DNA from: Kolteria novifilia
GTDB lineage: Bacteria; Planctomycetota; Planctomycetia; Kolteriales; Kolteriaceae
Assembly (NCBI GenBank): GCA_007748055.1
Contig: CP036279.1
Coordinates: 7,378,001 to 7,442,000, forward strand
Length of the DNA: 64,000 nucleotides
Direction of reading: 5' to 3'
Part shown: in pieces, positions 19,501-27,342 of the stretch
How positions within the stretch are numbered: position 1 is the stretch's first letter
How the letters are laid out: the number at the start of each line of letters is the position of its first letter
The notes under the pieces: generated by a model
Databases searched by the model: none
What the model saw: only the letters and a program-made list of their open reading frames with translations
Told to the model about the DNA's origin: nothing
Position numbers and translations under genes: made by a program

Positions 19501-19838
19501 TCGCCCGCGAGTCGGTGCTCGACAGCACGCGGACCCGTATCCGGCCGATCTTCATGTCGGCGACGACGACGGTGCTTGGACTGTTGCCGCTAGTCATCGT
19601 GCCCGGTGCCGGCAGCGAGATCTATCGAGGTCTCGGAAGCGTGGTCCTTGGCGGGATCGTCGTGTCGACACTCTTGACGCTGGTGTTGGTGCCGACTCTC
19701 TTCACGTTGGTCTGGGACGCGCGGCAGTTTGTCCGCGACCGGTTTCGGCGACAGCCTTCCCCGGAACCGGAGGAAGGAGGACCTTCCGGCGAAGGGGAGT
19801 CTCCCGCCCCCGCGGAGGTCTCGACCGACGCGAACTAG
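16524..19838 (+). CDS. RND efflux pump (AcrB/HAE family)
   Basis: The 1,104-residue protein begins with the typical first helix (FAIENPVKVAVGVMLLILFG) followed by two large periplasmic loops and twelve predicted membrane helices arranged as a duplicated RND core. TM4 has GMVVDNAIVVMESIYRH; in AcrB the corresponding motif is VDDA, so the second proton-relay Asp is Asn, a change found in many HAE-family members. The C-terminal half has MLGFVILIGTVVNNAILIVD and RIRPIFMSATTTVLGLLPLV. It forms the inner-membrane, proton-driven part of a tripartite exporter with the adaptor just upstream. The C-terminal tail is acidic and Pro-rich. Confidence 0.92.
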   Translation: MPLIRFAIENPVKVAVGVMLLILFGLVGVTRMPVQLTPEVEIPQITVATRWPGASSFEIEREIVDEQEEQLNTVEGLSKLESESSDSNGNIVLEFPVGTDIDAARQLVDNRLNQVKEYPPDADRPVISSLNSSNSRAVAWLMLRPSPGHEDEIDIEKERTFAQKIVEPELEKVNGVGAVNTFGGRERRLEVIVDPHRLAARELTIADLREALVGQNKDTSGGDVWEGKRRYVLRTLGRFRTPEQVEQVIIARRDGQPVYVRDVAIVQLGTKKPDSIVRQKGQTTIALQILRRTGANVLTLMEGLREKVDQLNNGLLAERGLELEQVYDETDYISESISLVQSNIAVAGILTFLILLIFLRNFWPTVIIGVAIPASIIGTFFLFWQFGRTLNVISLAGMAFAVGMVVDNAIVVMESIYRHFEMGKSKVQAARDGTLEVWGAVLASTLTTLAVFVPVIFIEGEAGQLFRDIALAISCAVALSLVVAVLVIPAASAQILRRGSGSGSESRLGGGFVRAVLGINRGIQRSTLARIATVVVCIGVSIGGSWLLWPSVEYLPQGNRNLLIGFLIPPPGYNYDHMVDIGKRVEKKLAPLWDPESGAAEEAGIPGIEHFFFVASARNLFMGARATDGARVAELIPPLREATGGIPGMIAVVTQTSLFENALSGGRTIDIEITGDRVEKLVEIGRQAFGMMAAQAADPASPLFGSQLRPVPGLDVANPEIHVVPKWEQAADLGISASELGYAIDALVDGAYTGDYYDENQKIDLEIIGEEQHAKRIDQLDQLYISTDDGQLVPLSVVARIELSSGPEQINHRGRRRAITIQVTPSQSTPLEIARQTIQNSVVDQLVASGVTEEGRYRVELAGTADKLTEAWSALWFNLLLAALITYLVMAGLFESFLYPLVIMASVPQAAVGGFGALFVTNLATMYFLGRVTSLDVVTMLGFVILIGTVVNNAILIVDQALQLIRDEQEEMRHLSGYDEGIDEDFERRSSLIARESVLDSTRTRIRPIFMSATTTVLGLLPLVIVPGAGSEIYRGLGSVVLGGIVVSTLLTLVLVPTLFTLVWDARQFVRDRFRRQPSPEPEEGGPSGEGESPAPAEVSTDAN

Positions 19839-19866
19839 TTGACTCGATCGCAGAGAGAGGTGAGCG

Positions 19867-20418
19867 ATGGTGACGTTTGGTGCCACGAAGGTGACACTCC
19901 TCCAGGGAGATATCACGAAACAGTCGGTCGACGCGATCGTCAACGCGGCCAACAGCGCGCTGGCCGGTGGTGGGGGCGTCGACGGGGCGATCCATCGGGC
20001 CGGTGGCCCCTCGATCATGCGGGAATGCGATCGGATCAGGGCCGAACGGGGAGGCTGCGCCACCGGCAGCGCGGTGACCACCGGCGCGGGGGAACTCGAC
20101 GCCAAACACGTCATTCACGGCGTCGGCCCGATCTGGGGTCAGGCCTCCCCCGAGGAGAGCGATCGGTTGCTCGCGGGCGTCTACGCGACGAGTCTCCGTC
20201 TCGCTCACGAACACGGATGCAAGTCGATCGCGTTCCCGTCGATCAGTACCGGCGTCTATGGGTTCCCGATCGAGCGGGCCGCTCCGATCGCGCTCGCGAC
20301 CGTTCGGCAAACACTCGATGACTTCCTGATGGACGAAGTCCGCTTCGTGCTCTTCTCGGCGGGTGACTTGGCGGTCTACGAGTCGGCGCTGTCGGCGTTT
20401 GCCGGGTCATCCGACTGA
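19867..20418 (+). CDS. Macrodomain protein (ADP-ribose/O-acetyl-ADP-ribose)
   Basis: The 183-residue protein is a single macrodomain. It has LLQGDITKQSVDAIVNAANS, then GGGGVDGAIHRAGG, which contains the Asn and Asp/Gly loop used for ADP-ribose binding and hydrolysis in the MacroD/YmdB type, and later SIAFPSISTGVYGFP, the second phosphate-binding loop. It probably removes ADP-ribose from proteins or deacetylates O-acetyl-ADP-ribose, the product of sirtuins; a Sir2 gene lies 42 kb away. A GAGAGG site precedes the ATG. Its 3' end overlaps the convergent receiver gene by 43 bp. Confidence 0.9.
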   Translation: MVTFGATKVTLLQGDITKQSVDAIVNAANSALAGGGGVDGAIHRAGGPSIMRECDRIRAERGGCATGSAVTTGAGELDAKHVIHGVGPIWGQASPEESDRLLAGVYATSLRLAHEHGCKSIAFPSISTGVYGFPIERAAPIALATVRQTLDDFLMDEVRFVLFSAGDLAVYESALSAFAGSSD

Positions 20419-20804
20419 ACCGCGCCGTTTAGGATCTCGACCAAGCGGGCGGTGAAGTCGCTGCGGGGGAGGACCGGATCGCAGCCGGCGGCGCGGGCGG
20501 CGCGGAGATGGTCGACGTCGACGTGGGAGCCGTAGGCCAGGAGCGTGGCGTCCTCGGGCAACGTCGTTCGGAGCTGGGCGAGGATGTCGGGGGAGGTGGC
20601 GGCGTGATCGGCAAGGTCGACGATCGCCAGACAGGTCTGATCCCCGATCGTAGCGATCGCCTGTCGAGGGGTGGGGACGACCCGCATCGCGAGTCCGAGT
20701 TCGCGGGCCGTTCCGACAATCTTTGATTGGAAGATCAGGTCGTTGCAGACGAGGAGCGCCTCGCGTTGGTCGGTCACGTGGCGCTCCTGCCGCAAGTCAC
20801 TCAT
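20376..20804 (-). CDS. Degenerate receiver-domain protein
   Basis: The 142-residue product shows the alternating strand/helix pattern of a response-regulator receiver: EALLVCNDLIFQSKIVGTAR, then LAIVDLADHA with a possible acceptor Asp, then DATLLAYGSHVDVDHLRAAR and AGCDPVLPRSDFTARLVEIL. The usual N-terminal acidic pair and the conserved Lys after strand 5 are not seen (Asn-Asp, and Arg), so it is probably not phosphorylated normally. Its ATG lies 2 nt after the glycogen phosphorylase stop, so translation is likely coupled. The 3' end overlaps the convergent macrodomain gene. A regulatory role toward glycogen use is a guess from position only. Confidence 0.6.
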   Translation of the reverse strand: MSDLRQERHVTDQREALLVCNDLIFQSKIVGTARELGLAMRVVPTPRQAIATIGDQTCLAIVDLADHAATSPDILAQLRTTLPEDATLLAYGSHVDVDHLRAARAAGCDPVLPRSDFTARLVEILNGAVQSDDPANADSADS

Positions 20805-20806
20805 GC

Positions 20807-23359
20807 TTAGCCCCAGCGAATGAGACCCGGCTCGAGCCGATCGAGGTGCGGGTTCTGAGGCAAGACGCGGACGGCGTAGCCATGCTGACCGCTGGCCTGG
20901 CACGGGATGGAACCTTCAAAGGAGAAGACCCCGCCGTCGCCCGAACCGTTCCCGGACATCGCCACGGTGTTGGGGGAACTGATCTGGCCCGCCGCGTCGA
21001 GATCGCCGTGGTAGAGTTCGACATTGACGTCGCTGGGCTGCAGTGAGCCGAGCTTGATCCGAGCCATCACGCGCAAGTCGCCGCCGACCTTGACGTGATC
21101 GTCGCCGAGCGTGGTGACATCCTCGACGGCGACGTTCTTCCACTCCTGCTCGACGCGTCGAAGCCATTGGGCGTACTCGCGTCCGGTCGAAAGGTCGCCC
21201 TTGGTGAGATCGACGAAGCCGTCGTGGGCGTCGATGTAGAACCGCTCGGTGTACTCTTGGACCATGCGGTTGGTGTTGAAGGTCGGGCAGACCGTCATCA
21301 TCGAGCGCTTCATGTAGTGGATCCAGCCACGCGGCAAGCCGTCGGCTTGGCGACCGTAGTAGAGCGGAGCGACCTCCTTCTCAAGGAGTTCGTACATCGC
21401 CCGGCTCTCGACCTCGTCCTGGTAGTTGAGGTCGCTGTATTCCTCGCCGCCACCGATCGCCCATCCGTTGTCGTGGGCGAAGCCCTCGACCCACCAGCCG
21501 TCCAAGACACTCATGTTGAGGTTGCCGTTGGTCGGGCCCTTCATGCCGCTGGTGCCGCTCGCCTCGAGCGGACGACGCGGGTTGTTGAGCCAGACATCGA
21601 CCCCCTGAACGAGGTAGCGAGCGACGTTGAGATCGTAGTCCTCGAGGAAGACGATTCGGCGCCGGAACTCGTCGCGACGACTGACGTGGACAATGTGAGC
21701 GATAAGCTCCTTGCCGCCGTTGTCGCGCGGGTGAGCCTTGCCGGCGAAGATGAACTGCACGGGCCGATTCGGATCGTTGACGATCTTCGCGAGCCGGTCG
21801 AGATCACGGAAGATCAGTGTCCCCCGCTTGTAGGTCGCGAAGCGGCGCGCGAACCCGATGGTCAGCGCGTCGGGGTCGAGGATCGAGTCGGCCATCTGGA
21901 TTTCGGAGGCCGGCGCGTTGCGGACGCCGAGTTGACGCTTCATGCGGCGCCGGGCGAAGGCGACGAGTCGTTCCTTGCGCCGTTCGTGAATCCGCCACAG
22001 TTCCGCGTCGGGAATCTGCTCGACGCGTTGCCAGATCGAGTGATCGCCGGGACGATCGCCCCAGTCGACGCCGAGGTAGCGATCGTAGAGCTGACTCATC
22101 TCCGCGGAGAGGACGCTCTTCACGTGGATGCCGTTGGTGATGGACGAGATCGGCACGTCCCCCTCGGGCACGTCGGGCCAGATCTTCTTCCACATGCGTC
22201 GGCTGACTTGGCCGTGCAGCTTGCTCACGCCGTTGGCGTGATTGGCCAGACGCAGCGCCAGGACCGTCATGCAGAAGGGTTCGCCCTTGTCCTCGGGGTG
22301 CTGACGCCCCAGTCCCATGAACTTCTCGCGATCGATGCCCAGCCGCTTGTAGAAGGGCGCCATGTACGTGTCGACGAGGTAGGGAGGGAACATGTCGTTG
22401 CCCGCCTCGACCGGCGTGTGGGTCGTGAAGACGCATCCGGAGGCGACGGTCTTCGAGGCGGTGTCGAAGTCGATCTTGTGCTTCTCCATCGCGGTGGCGA
22501 TTTTCTCGATGGAGAGGAAGGCGGAGTGGCCTTCGTTCATGTGGCAAACCGAGGGTTCGATGCCAAGGGCCCGCACCGCCCGCAAGCCGCCGACGCCCAA
22601 GAGAAGCTCTTGGCGAACGCGCATGTCCTGGTCGCCGCCGTAGAGTTGGGCGGTGATCTGGCGATCCTCGGGGGAGTTTTCGGGGATGTTGGCATCGAGC
22701 AAGTAGAGCGGAACGCGTCCGACTTGGACTTTCCAGACCCGGGCGACGACGGTGCGTCCGGGGTACTCGATGCTGACCTTGACCTCTTCGCCGGATCCGT
22801 CGCGTTCGATCTCGCAAACCATCGTGTAGAAGTCGTTCTGCGGATAGTGCTCTTGCTGCCAGCCGTCGGCGTTGAGGTATTGGCGGAAGTAGCCCTGCTG
22901 GTAGAGCAGGCCGACGCCGACCAGGGGAATGCCGAGATCGCTGGCGGCCTTGAGGTGATCGCCCGCGAGGACGCCCAAGCCGCCGGAGTAGATCGGCAAG
23001 CTTTCGTGCAGGCCGAACTCCGCGGAGAAATAAGCGACCTTCATGTCGGTGCGGTCGCCGTGTTCCTCCTTGAACCACGTGGAAGCCGACATGTAGTCAT
23101 CGAGGGCCTGGGTGACGTTGTCGAGATGCGATAGAAAGCCCGAGTCGTCGACGAGCTGGTCGAGGCGATCCTGATCGACCAGGCCGAGCATCTTGATGGC
23201 GTTGTGATTGGTCGCGGAGAAGAGATTCTCGTCAAGCCGACGAAAGAGAGAGATCGCCTCGGGATTCCATGCCCACCACAGATTGCTGGCGATCCGCTCA
23301 AGAGCCTTGATCCGCTCGGGAACGCGCGGAAGGATGGAGAATTTTCGGATCTGAATCAT
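20807..23359 (-). CDS. glgP: Alpha-glucan (glycogen) phosphorylase
   Basis: The 850-residue protein belongs to glycosyltransferase family 35, in the bacterial form with an N-terminal DUF3417-type segment (ALERIASNLWWAWNPEAISL). It has SGGLGVLAGDHLKAASDLGI, HMNEGHSAFLSIE, HPRDNGGKELIAHI and, near the C-terminus, EASGTSGMKGPTNGNLNMSV, which carries the Lys that binds pyridoxal phosphate. The enzyme releases glucose-1-phosphate from glycogen or maltodextrin in the cytosol. A AGGAAAGG site lies about 10 nt before the ATG. The receiver-like gene follows with a 2-nt gap; no other glycogen genes are in the window. Confidence 0.93.
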   Translation of the reverse strand: MIQIRKFSILPRVPERIKALERIASNLWWAWNPEAISLFRRLDENLFSATNHNAIKMLGLVDQDRLDQLVDDSGFLSHLDNVTQALDDYMSASTWFKEEHGDRTDMKVAYFSAEFGLHESLPIYSGGLGVLAGDHLKAASDLGIPLVGVGLLYQQGYFRQYLNADGWQQEHYPQNDFYTMVCEIERDGSGEEVKVSIEYPGRTVVARVWKVQVGRVPLYLLDANIPENSPEDRQITAQLYGGDQDMRVRQELLLGVGGLRAVRALGIEPSVCHMNEGHSAFLSIEKIATAMEKHKIDFDTASKTVASGCVFTTHTPVEAGNDMFPPYLVDTYMAPFYKRLGIDREKFMGLGRQHPEDKGEPFCMTVLALRLANHANGVSKLHGQVSRRMWKKIWPDVPEGDVPISSITNGIHVKSVLSAEMSQLYDRYLGVDWGDRPGDHSIWQRVEQIPDAELWRIHERRKERLVAFARRRMKRQLGVRNAPASEIQMADSILDPDALTIGFARRFATYKRGTLIFRDLDRLAKIVNDPNRPVQFIFAGKAHPRDNGGKELIAHIVHVSRRDEFRRRIVFLEDYDLNVARYLVQGVDVWLNNPRRPLEASGTSGMKGPTNGNLNMSVLDGWWVEGFAHDNGWAIGGGEEYSDLNYQDEVESRAMYELLEKEVAPLYYGRQADGLPRGWIHYMKRSMMTVCPTFNTNRMVQEYTERFYIDAHDGFVDLTKGDLSTGREYAQWLRRVEQEWKNVAVEDVTTLGDDHVKVGGDLRVMARIKLGSLQPSDVNVELYHGDLDAAGQISSPNTVAMSGNGSGDGGVFSFEGSIPCQASGQHGYAVRVLPQNPHLDRLEPGLIRWG

Positions 23360-23557
23360 CTCGATCGAACCTTTCCTCGGACTTGTTGGACGGGAGTGAC
23401 GGGCGTCAATCGCACCCGTAATTCCACGGAACTCTCTCCAACGAACTGTGTTAAGGTAGCGAAACAGCGGGGGAAATCACCCCCTCGCCCGATGCCGCAA
23501 CCTATCCGGATTTTGCGGCCCTAATCCTAGTCGCCCAAAGGATTCGAGGAGAGAAGA

Positions 23558-24448
23558 GTGCCCGATTTTCGGCAGCAAGTCGCTGACTATTTCGCCAATC
23601 TTCAAGATGTCATCACCACCACACTCGGCGATCTCGACGGAACGCCCTTCCGCGAGGACGCTTGGAACTTCGAGCAGAAGGGAGGAGGGCGTTCCCGCGT
23701 CTTGGCGGAGGGAACCATCTTCGAGAAGGCGGGCGTCAACTTCTCCCAAGTCGGGGGCGAATTCACCGAGGAGTTCGCCAAGAGCATGCCCGGCGAGGGA
23801 CGCGAGTTCTCCGCGTGTGGGATCTCGCTGGTGCTCCACCCACGCAACCCCTACGTGCCGACGGTTCACGCGAACTTCCGATTCATCACCAAGGGGGAGA
23901 ACGCCTGGTTCGGCGGTGGAGCCGATCTGACGCCGTACTACCCCTTTCGCGAGGACTGCATCGCCTTCCATCAGGTCTGGCGCGATGTTTGCCAACGCCA
24001 CGCCCCGGTGGCGGACTACCAACGCCTCAAGACCTGGTGTGACGAGTACTTCCACCTGCCCCACCGCAAGGAGGCCCGGGGCATCGGTGGGATCTTCTTC
24101 GACTACCTCAAGGACGACCCCGAGGCGGTCTTCGACTTCGTCAAGGACGCGGGCGATCACTTCCTCGAGGCGTATGTCCCGATCGTCAAGAAACGCAAGG
24201 ACATGACCTACGGCGATCGCGAGCGGATGTTCCAGCAGCACCGTCGGGGCCGCTACGTTGAGTTCAACCTCGTCTACGATCGTGGCACGCTCTTCGGACT
24301 CAAGACGAGCGGACGGATTGAATCGATCTTGATGTCGCTCCCCCCGATCGTTCGCTGGACGTACGATTACCAAATCGAGCCGGGCAGCCGCGAAGCGGAA
24401 CTGCTCGAGTACCTCGAGCCGCGCGACTGGGCCTCGCAAGAGGTCTAG
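23558..24448 (+). CDS. hemF: Oxygen-dependent coproporphyrinogen III oxidase
   Basis: The 296-residue protein matches HemF along its length: GGGRSRVLAEGTIFEKAGVN, then HANFRFI, FGGGADLTPYYPF, KEARGIGGIFFDY and RGRYVEFNLVYDRGTLFGL. It converts coproporphyrinogen III to protoporphyrinogen IX by two oxidative decarboxylations in haem synthesis and needs oxygen, so the organism lives aerobically at least part of the time. The start is a GTG with GAGGAGA just upstream. It is divergent from glgP. No other haem genes are nearby. Confidence 0.96.
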   Translation: MPDFRQQVADYFANLQDVITTTLGDLDGTPFREDAWNFEQKGGGRSRVLAEGTIFEKAGVNFSQVGGEFTEEFAKSMPGEGREFSACGISLVLHPRNPYVPTVHANFRFITKGENAWFGGGADLTPYYPFREDCIAFHQVWRDVCQRHAPVADYQRLKTWCDEYFHLPHRKEARGIGGIFFDYLKDDPEAVFDFVKDAGDHFLEAYVPIVKKRKDMTYGDRERMFQQHRRGRYVEFNLVYDRGTLFGLKTSGRIESILMSLPPIVRWTYDYQIEPGSREAELLEYLEPRDWASQEV

Positions 24449-24502
24449 TCCCATTTGGGTCGGCTTCCGAAGTGGCCTAGCGCACTGGCCCATCTAACTT
24501 TT

Positions 24503-24536
24503 CGGGTGCCACGGGCTACTTGTCAGCCCGTGCGCT
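24503..24536. repeat. REP-like element, GGGTGCCA family (beta)
   Basis: CGGGTGCCACGGGCTACTTG then TCAGCCCGTGC. CACGGGCT pairs with AGCCCGTG around an ACTTGTC loop. It lies between hemF and the next gene. Other copies of this subfamily are near 26500, 42797 and 48869. Confidence 0.8.
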
Positions 24537-24559
24537 CGCGAACAGCAGAGGAGTCCACC

Positions 24560-25060
24560 ATGAAGGTTCTCGGCGTCGCCCTCTGGGGGATGCTGCTCTA
24601 CGGTACCCTGCGCCTCGCGGACCTTCCAACGGCGACGTGGGATCACTCAATCTGCGGGCCGTGGGGCTGTGGACCACCCCTCTCGGCCCTGCTGGCGTGC
24701 CACGGGTTCTGGATCGTGCTGATGGCTCCCGTGGTAGTCTGGGCCATCCGCTCTTGGTCGCGACCCACCCTCTGGCGGGTGGGGACGGCATTGCTCGCGG
24801 GGGGCTCGCTTGGGCTCGCGGCGATTGCAGTGGACGATACAACCCATTGGCTGCCAGCGGTTTCCGTCGCTCAGCGGGCCTATCTCCCCCAGCGGTTCCT
24901 CTTTCGGGTCGCGACCCTCGTCGATGCGCCCCTCGTGGAACTGCTCCTTGCGGGAGCCCTCCTGCTCCTAGCGGCGCGAGGGCGTTCGCGACCATCCTCG
25001 CTCCAGGACGATCGTTCGCCGGACAATCACGTTGAACCTTTTCGGGATAACAACGTATAA
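24560..25060 (+). CDS. Four-helix membrane protein, unknown
   Basis: The 166-residue protein begins MKVLGVALWGMLLYGTLRLA and has about four hydrophobic helices (LLACHGFWIVLMAPVVVWAI, VGTALLAGGSLGLAAIA and VELLLAGALLLLAA among them). Between helices 1 and 2 is a Cys-rich stretch (HSICGPWGCGPP) with two Cys that could form a disulfide or bind metal. GAGGAG 6 nt before the ATG at 24560 fixes the start; extension upstream would read through the REP-like element. The gene end overlaps the promoter of the metal-binding protein gene downstream. I do not recognise a family. Confidence 0.6.
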   Translation: MKVLGVALWGMLLYGTLRLADLPTATWDHSICGPWGCGPPLSALLACHGFWIVLMAPVVVWAIRSWSRPTLWRVGTALLAGGSLGLAAIAVDDTTHWLPAVSVAQRAYLPQRFLFRVATLVDAPLVELLLAGALLLLAARGRSRPSSLQDDRSPDNHVEPFRDNNV

Positions 25061-25061
25061 T
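25032..25061 (+). promoter_or_regulatory. Consensus-like sigma70 promoter
   Basis: TTGAAC (25032-25037) and TATAAT (25056-25061) are separated by 18 bp, a near-consensus pair. It lies 65 nt before the ATG of the metal-binding protein gene, overlapping the end of the upstream gene. The AT-rich spacer and its surroundings (GATAACAACGTATAATC) could also hold a metal-regulator operator, but I cannot identify one. Confidence 0.6.
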
Positions 25062-25126
25062 CTCCTGCGTATTGGTTGGGTGCAGGAAGTTACGTCCGCG
25101 ATTGATCGCGACCAGGGAGAGTTGGA

Positions 25127-26143
25127 ATGAATTGGGGTAAGAACAAGGCACGTCGCTGGGTGGTCGGATCACTGGTGGTGGCAATGGTCGCCGCGACGGT
25201 GGGAGTCTTCGGCCAGCAACACGGCCCTCGGGAAAGTCGTGCCGCGGCGAAGGAACTCGACGTCCTCTGCACCTTCTTTCCGATCTATCTCTTTACCAAG
25301 GCGGTCGTCGGCGACGCTCCCAACGTCCATGTCGAACTCATGCTTCCCGCCGACATGGGATGTCCGCACGACTACGACCTGACCCCCACGGACATCAAGC
25401 GGATCGCTCGCTCCAAGGTCCTCGTCATGAACGGGGCGGGTCTTGAGGAATTCACCGCCCGTCAAGTCAATCGCGTCAATCCGAAGCTCGTCGTCGTCGA
25501 TACCTCCAAGGGCATCGCCTCCAAGGATCTGCTCAAGTTCAAGGAGGAGGGCAAGGACAATGATCACGGCCATTCCCACTCGCACTCGCACGGCGTCGGC
25601 CATCATCACCATCACGCGGGAGGGGCCAACCCGCACTTCTTCTCGGATCCCTTGCTCGCCGCCCAGCAGGTTCGCTACATCGGTTCGGCGCTCGCGAAAG
25701 CCGATCCCTCCAACGCGAGCCTCTACCTCACCAACGCCGAGGCCTACGCGACCAAGCTCGATGAGCTGGCGGGACGCATGAAGAAGGTCTGTGGCGGTCT
25801 CGAGAACAAGCGGATCGTCGCGATGCACGAGATCTTCGACTACATGGCCCGCAACAACGGTCTCGAAATCGTCGCCAACGTTTTCGGGTCGCCCGGTCAC
25901 GATCCCTCGGTCGGGCAGATGCGCAAGCTGATCCAAACGATTCGCAAGTCGGGTGCCGGTGGCGTCTTCACCGAGCCGCAGTACAGCACCCGCGTCGCCA
26001 AGGAGATCGCGAAGGAGGCCGGCGTGCCGGTCGCCTCGCTCGATCCTCTCGCCAGCGGTCCTCAGGACGCTGGTTCCGACTACTACCTCGAGAAGATGGA
26101 CGAGAACATCACCACGCTCGAGAAGACGCTCGGGAACAAGTAG
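25127..26143 (+). CDS. Zn/Mn ABC transporter substrate-binding protein (ZnuA/TroA type)
   Basis: The 338-residue product has an N-terminal signal/anchor helix (VVGSLVVAMVAATVGVFG), then the cluster A-I metal-binding protein fold: LCTFFPIYLFTKAVVGD, LMLPADMGCPHDYDLTPTDI with a ligand His, a His-rich flexible loop (HGHSHSHSHGVGHHHHH, about residues 147-164) typical of zinc-binding members, NPHFFSDPLLAAQQ, MHEIFDYMARN, and SLDPLASGPQDAGSDYY with a C-terminal Asp ligand. It should bind Zn or Mn in the periplasm and deliver it to a membrane permease. No permease or ATPase gene follows; the downstream DNA is repeats. A strong promoter precedes it. Confidence 0.88.
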   Translation: MNWGKNKARRWVVGSLVVAMVAATVGVFGQQHGPRESRAAAKELDVLCTFFPIYLFTKAVVGDAPNVHVELMLPADMGCPHDYDLTPTDIKRIARSKVLVMNGAGLEEFTARQVNRVNPKLVVVDTSKGIASKDLLKFKEEGKDNDHGHSHSHSHGVGHHHHHAGGANPHFFSDPLLAAQQVRYIGSALAKADPSNASLYLTNAEAYATKLDELAGRMKKVCGGLENKRIVAMHEIFDYMARNNGLEIVANVFGSPGHDPSVGQMRKLIQTIRKSGAGGVFTEPQYSTRVAKEIAKEAGVPVASLDPLASGPQDAGSDYYLEKMDENITTLEKTLGNK

Positions 26144-26168
26144 TTTCCGACTTCCGGTCTCCGCCCTT

Positions 26169-26441
26169 TTGTTCCCCTCTCCCCGTGGGAGAGTTTGCCT
26201 CTTGTTCCCCTCTCCCCGTGGGAGAGTTTGCCTCTTGTTCCCCTCTCCCCGTGGGAGAGTTTGCCTCTTGTTCCCCTCTCCCCGTGGGAGAGTTTGCCTC
26301 TTGTTCCCCTCTCCCCGTGGGAGAGTTTGCCTTTTGTTCCCCTCTCCCCGTGGGAGAGTTTGCCTTTTGTTCCCCTCTCCCCGTGGGAGAGTTTGCCTTT
26401 TGTTCCCCTCTCCCCGTGGGAGAGGGGTTAGGGGTGAGGGG
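26169..26441. repeat. 33-bp tandem repeat, 8 copies
   Basis: Units of TTGTTCCCCTCTCCCCGTGG plus GAGAGTTTGCCTC start at 26169, 26202, 26235, 26268, 26301, 26334, 26367 and 26400. The first four joints read CCTC|TTG, later ones CCTT|TTG, so the array grew in at least two steps. The last copy runs into AGAGGGGTTAGGGGTGAGGG, the flank seen on the other strand at 13045 and 56490. The array lies just after the metal-binding protein gene. Confidence 0.95.
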
Positions 26442-26498
26442 GTTCTTCCTCTCTCCAAGCGGTCCGCGCGCCGAGCCTCTCGCCCCAACATTTCGTCG

Positions 26499-26536
26499 CC
26501 GGGTGTCACTGGCTGCTTGTCAGCCGGTGCCAACGA
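26499..26536. repeat. REP-like element, GGGTGYCA family (beta)
   Basis: CGGGTGTCACTGGCTGCTTG then TCAGCCGGTGCC. CACTGGCTG and CAGCCGGTG form an imperfect stem around a CTTGT loop. It lies between two convergent genes (metal-binding protein and DinB-like protein), a site where it could stop transcription from both sides. Confidence 0.8.
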
Positions 26537-26572
26537 ACACGCCTTGCCACCGCGGCCAAGCGGACGTCATCC

Positions 26573-27064
26573 CTACATCACGATCGGTTTGCCGAGCTTG
26601 CGGCGTACTGGAGTGATCTGGCCCACATGGTTGAGCTCGTGACTGCCCATTAGGTGAAACATCTCGCCGATGTTTGGGGCGAGCCGCTTCATCCGTTCGG
26701 GAGAAGGCTCGTCGAGTCTGGCCTCCTCAATCCGATCGAGCATGCCCAGGAACGTCTCCCGCTGCTTCTCGTAGAGCTCGAGGTACGCCTCCTTGGACAG
26801 AAACGCGTCGGGATCGTCGAGCGACGCGGTGTCGTCGCCATGCTGGTCGATGAAACCCGCCGGTAGCATCGGCATCGCCCCCTCCTCGATCATCTCGCCG
26901 ACTTGATGCTCGGTGGCGATTAAGTGTCCAAGCTGCCACGCGAGGTGGTTGCAGCCGGGCACGGCACGCAGGAGGAGGTCCTCGTCGGACAAATCGCCGA
27001 GCAACATTTTCAGCATCATGTGGGCTCGGGACAGATCGGCGCGGAGAACATCTTTGGCATTCAT
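26573..27064 (-). CDS. DinB-superfamily protein
   Basis: The 163-residue product has the four-helix DinB/YfiT layout with its three-His metal site: NHLAWQLGHLIATEH in the second helix and GSHELNHVGQITPVRR near the C-terminus. Proteins of this fold include thiol transferases, but most members are uncharacterised. I chose the second of two adjacent ATG codons (27064) because GGAG lies 6 nt upstream; ATG 27076 would add four residues. It is convergent with the metal-binding protein gene across repeats and divergent from the HtrA gene. Confidence 0.75.
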   Translation of the reverse strand: MNAKDVLRADLSRAHMMLKMLLGDLSDEDLLLRAVPGCNHLAWQLGHLIATEHQVGEMIEEGAMPMLPAGFIDQHGDDTASLDDPDAFLSKEAYLELYEKQRETFLGMLDRIEEARLDEPSPERMKRLAPNIGEMFHLMGSHELNHVGQITPVRRKLGKPIVM

Positions 27065-27199
27065 CATTGGCTCCATCGTGGTGGCTTGCCGAGGTCCCCT
27101 GGGGGGACGATTCGGATGATGACGATTCTCGTGGTGGCGGGAGCTACTCTTTTTGGAGGAGTTCGAGCGACGCGCTCCAATTCCCCAAATAGGAGTCGC

Positions 27200-27229
27200 T
27201 GGAAAAACCCCACCCTAGGATGGTATGAT
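27200..27229 (+). promoter_or_regulatory. Possible promoter of HtrA gene
   Basis: TGGAAA (27200-27205) and TATGAT (27224-27229) are 18 bp apart, about 114 nt before the HtrA start. The -10 hexamer is good, the -35 is weak. An envelope-stress sigma factor site is possible for this kind of gene but I do not see its GAACTT-type box. Confidence 0.35.
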
Positions 27230-27342
27230 TTGAGGGCTCGCGTCTTGAAGAGGGCTTCTCAGTATGCCTTGGCCCACCGTATCCTACGAAGGCTCACGCG
27301 AGACGCTCGCTGGTCGGCATCCAGTCCCCGGAGTTCGGTTGA

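Noticed and set aside
16524-19838. VDNA in place of VDDA in the RND pump as a sign of inactivation
   Set aside because: This substitution is common in functional members of the family, so I do not treat it as degeneration.
20376-20418. Frameshift or misassembly at the overlap of the macrodomain and receiver genes
   Set aside because: Both frames end cleanly and both proteins look full length; a 43-bp convergent overlap is acceptable.
26185-26616. Repeat-encoded protein with CSPLPVGEFA units after the metal-binding gene
   Set aside because: The 33-bp period makes all three forward frames open. There is no start signal or conserved domain.
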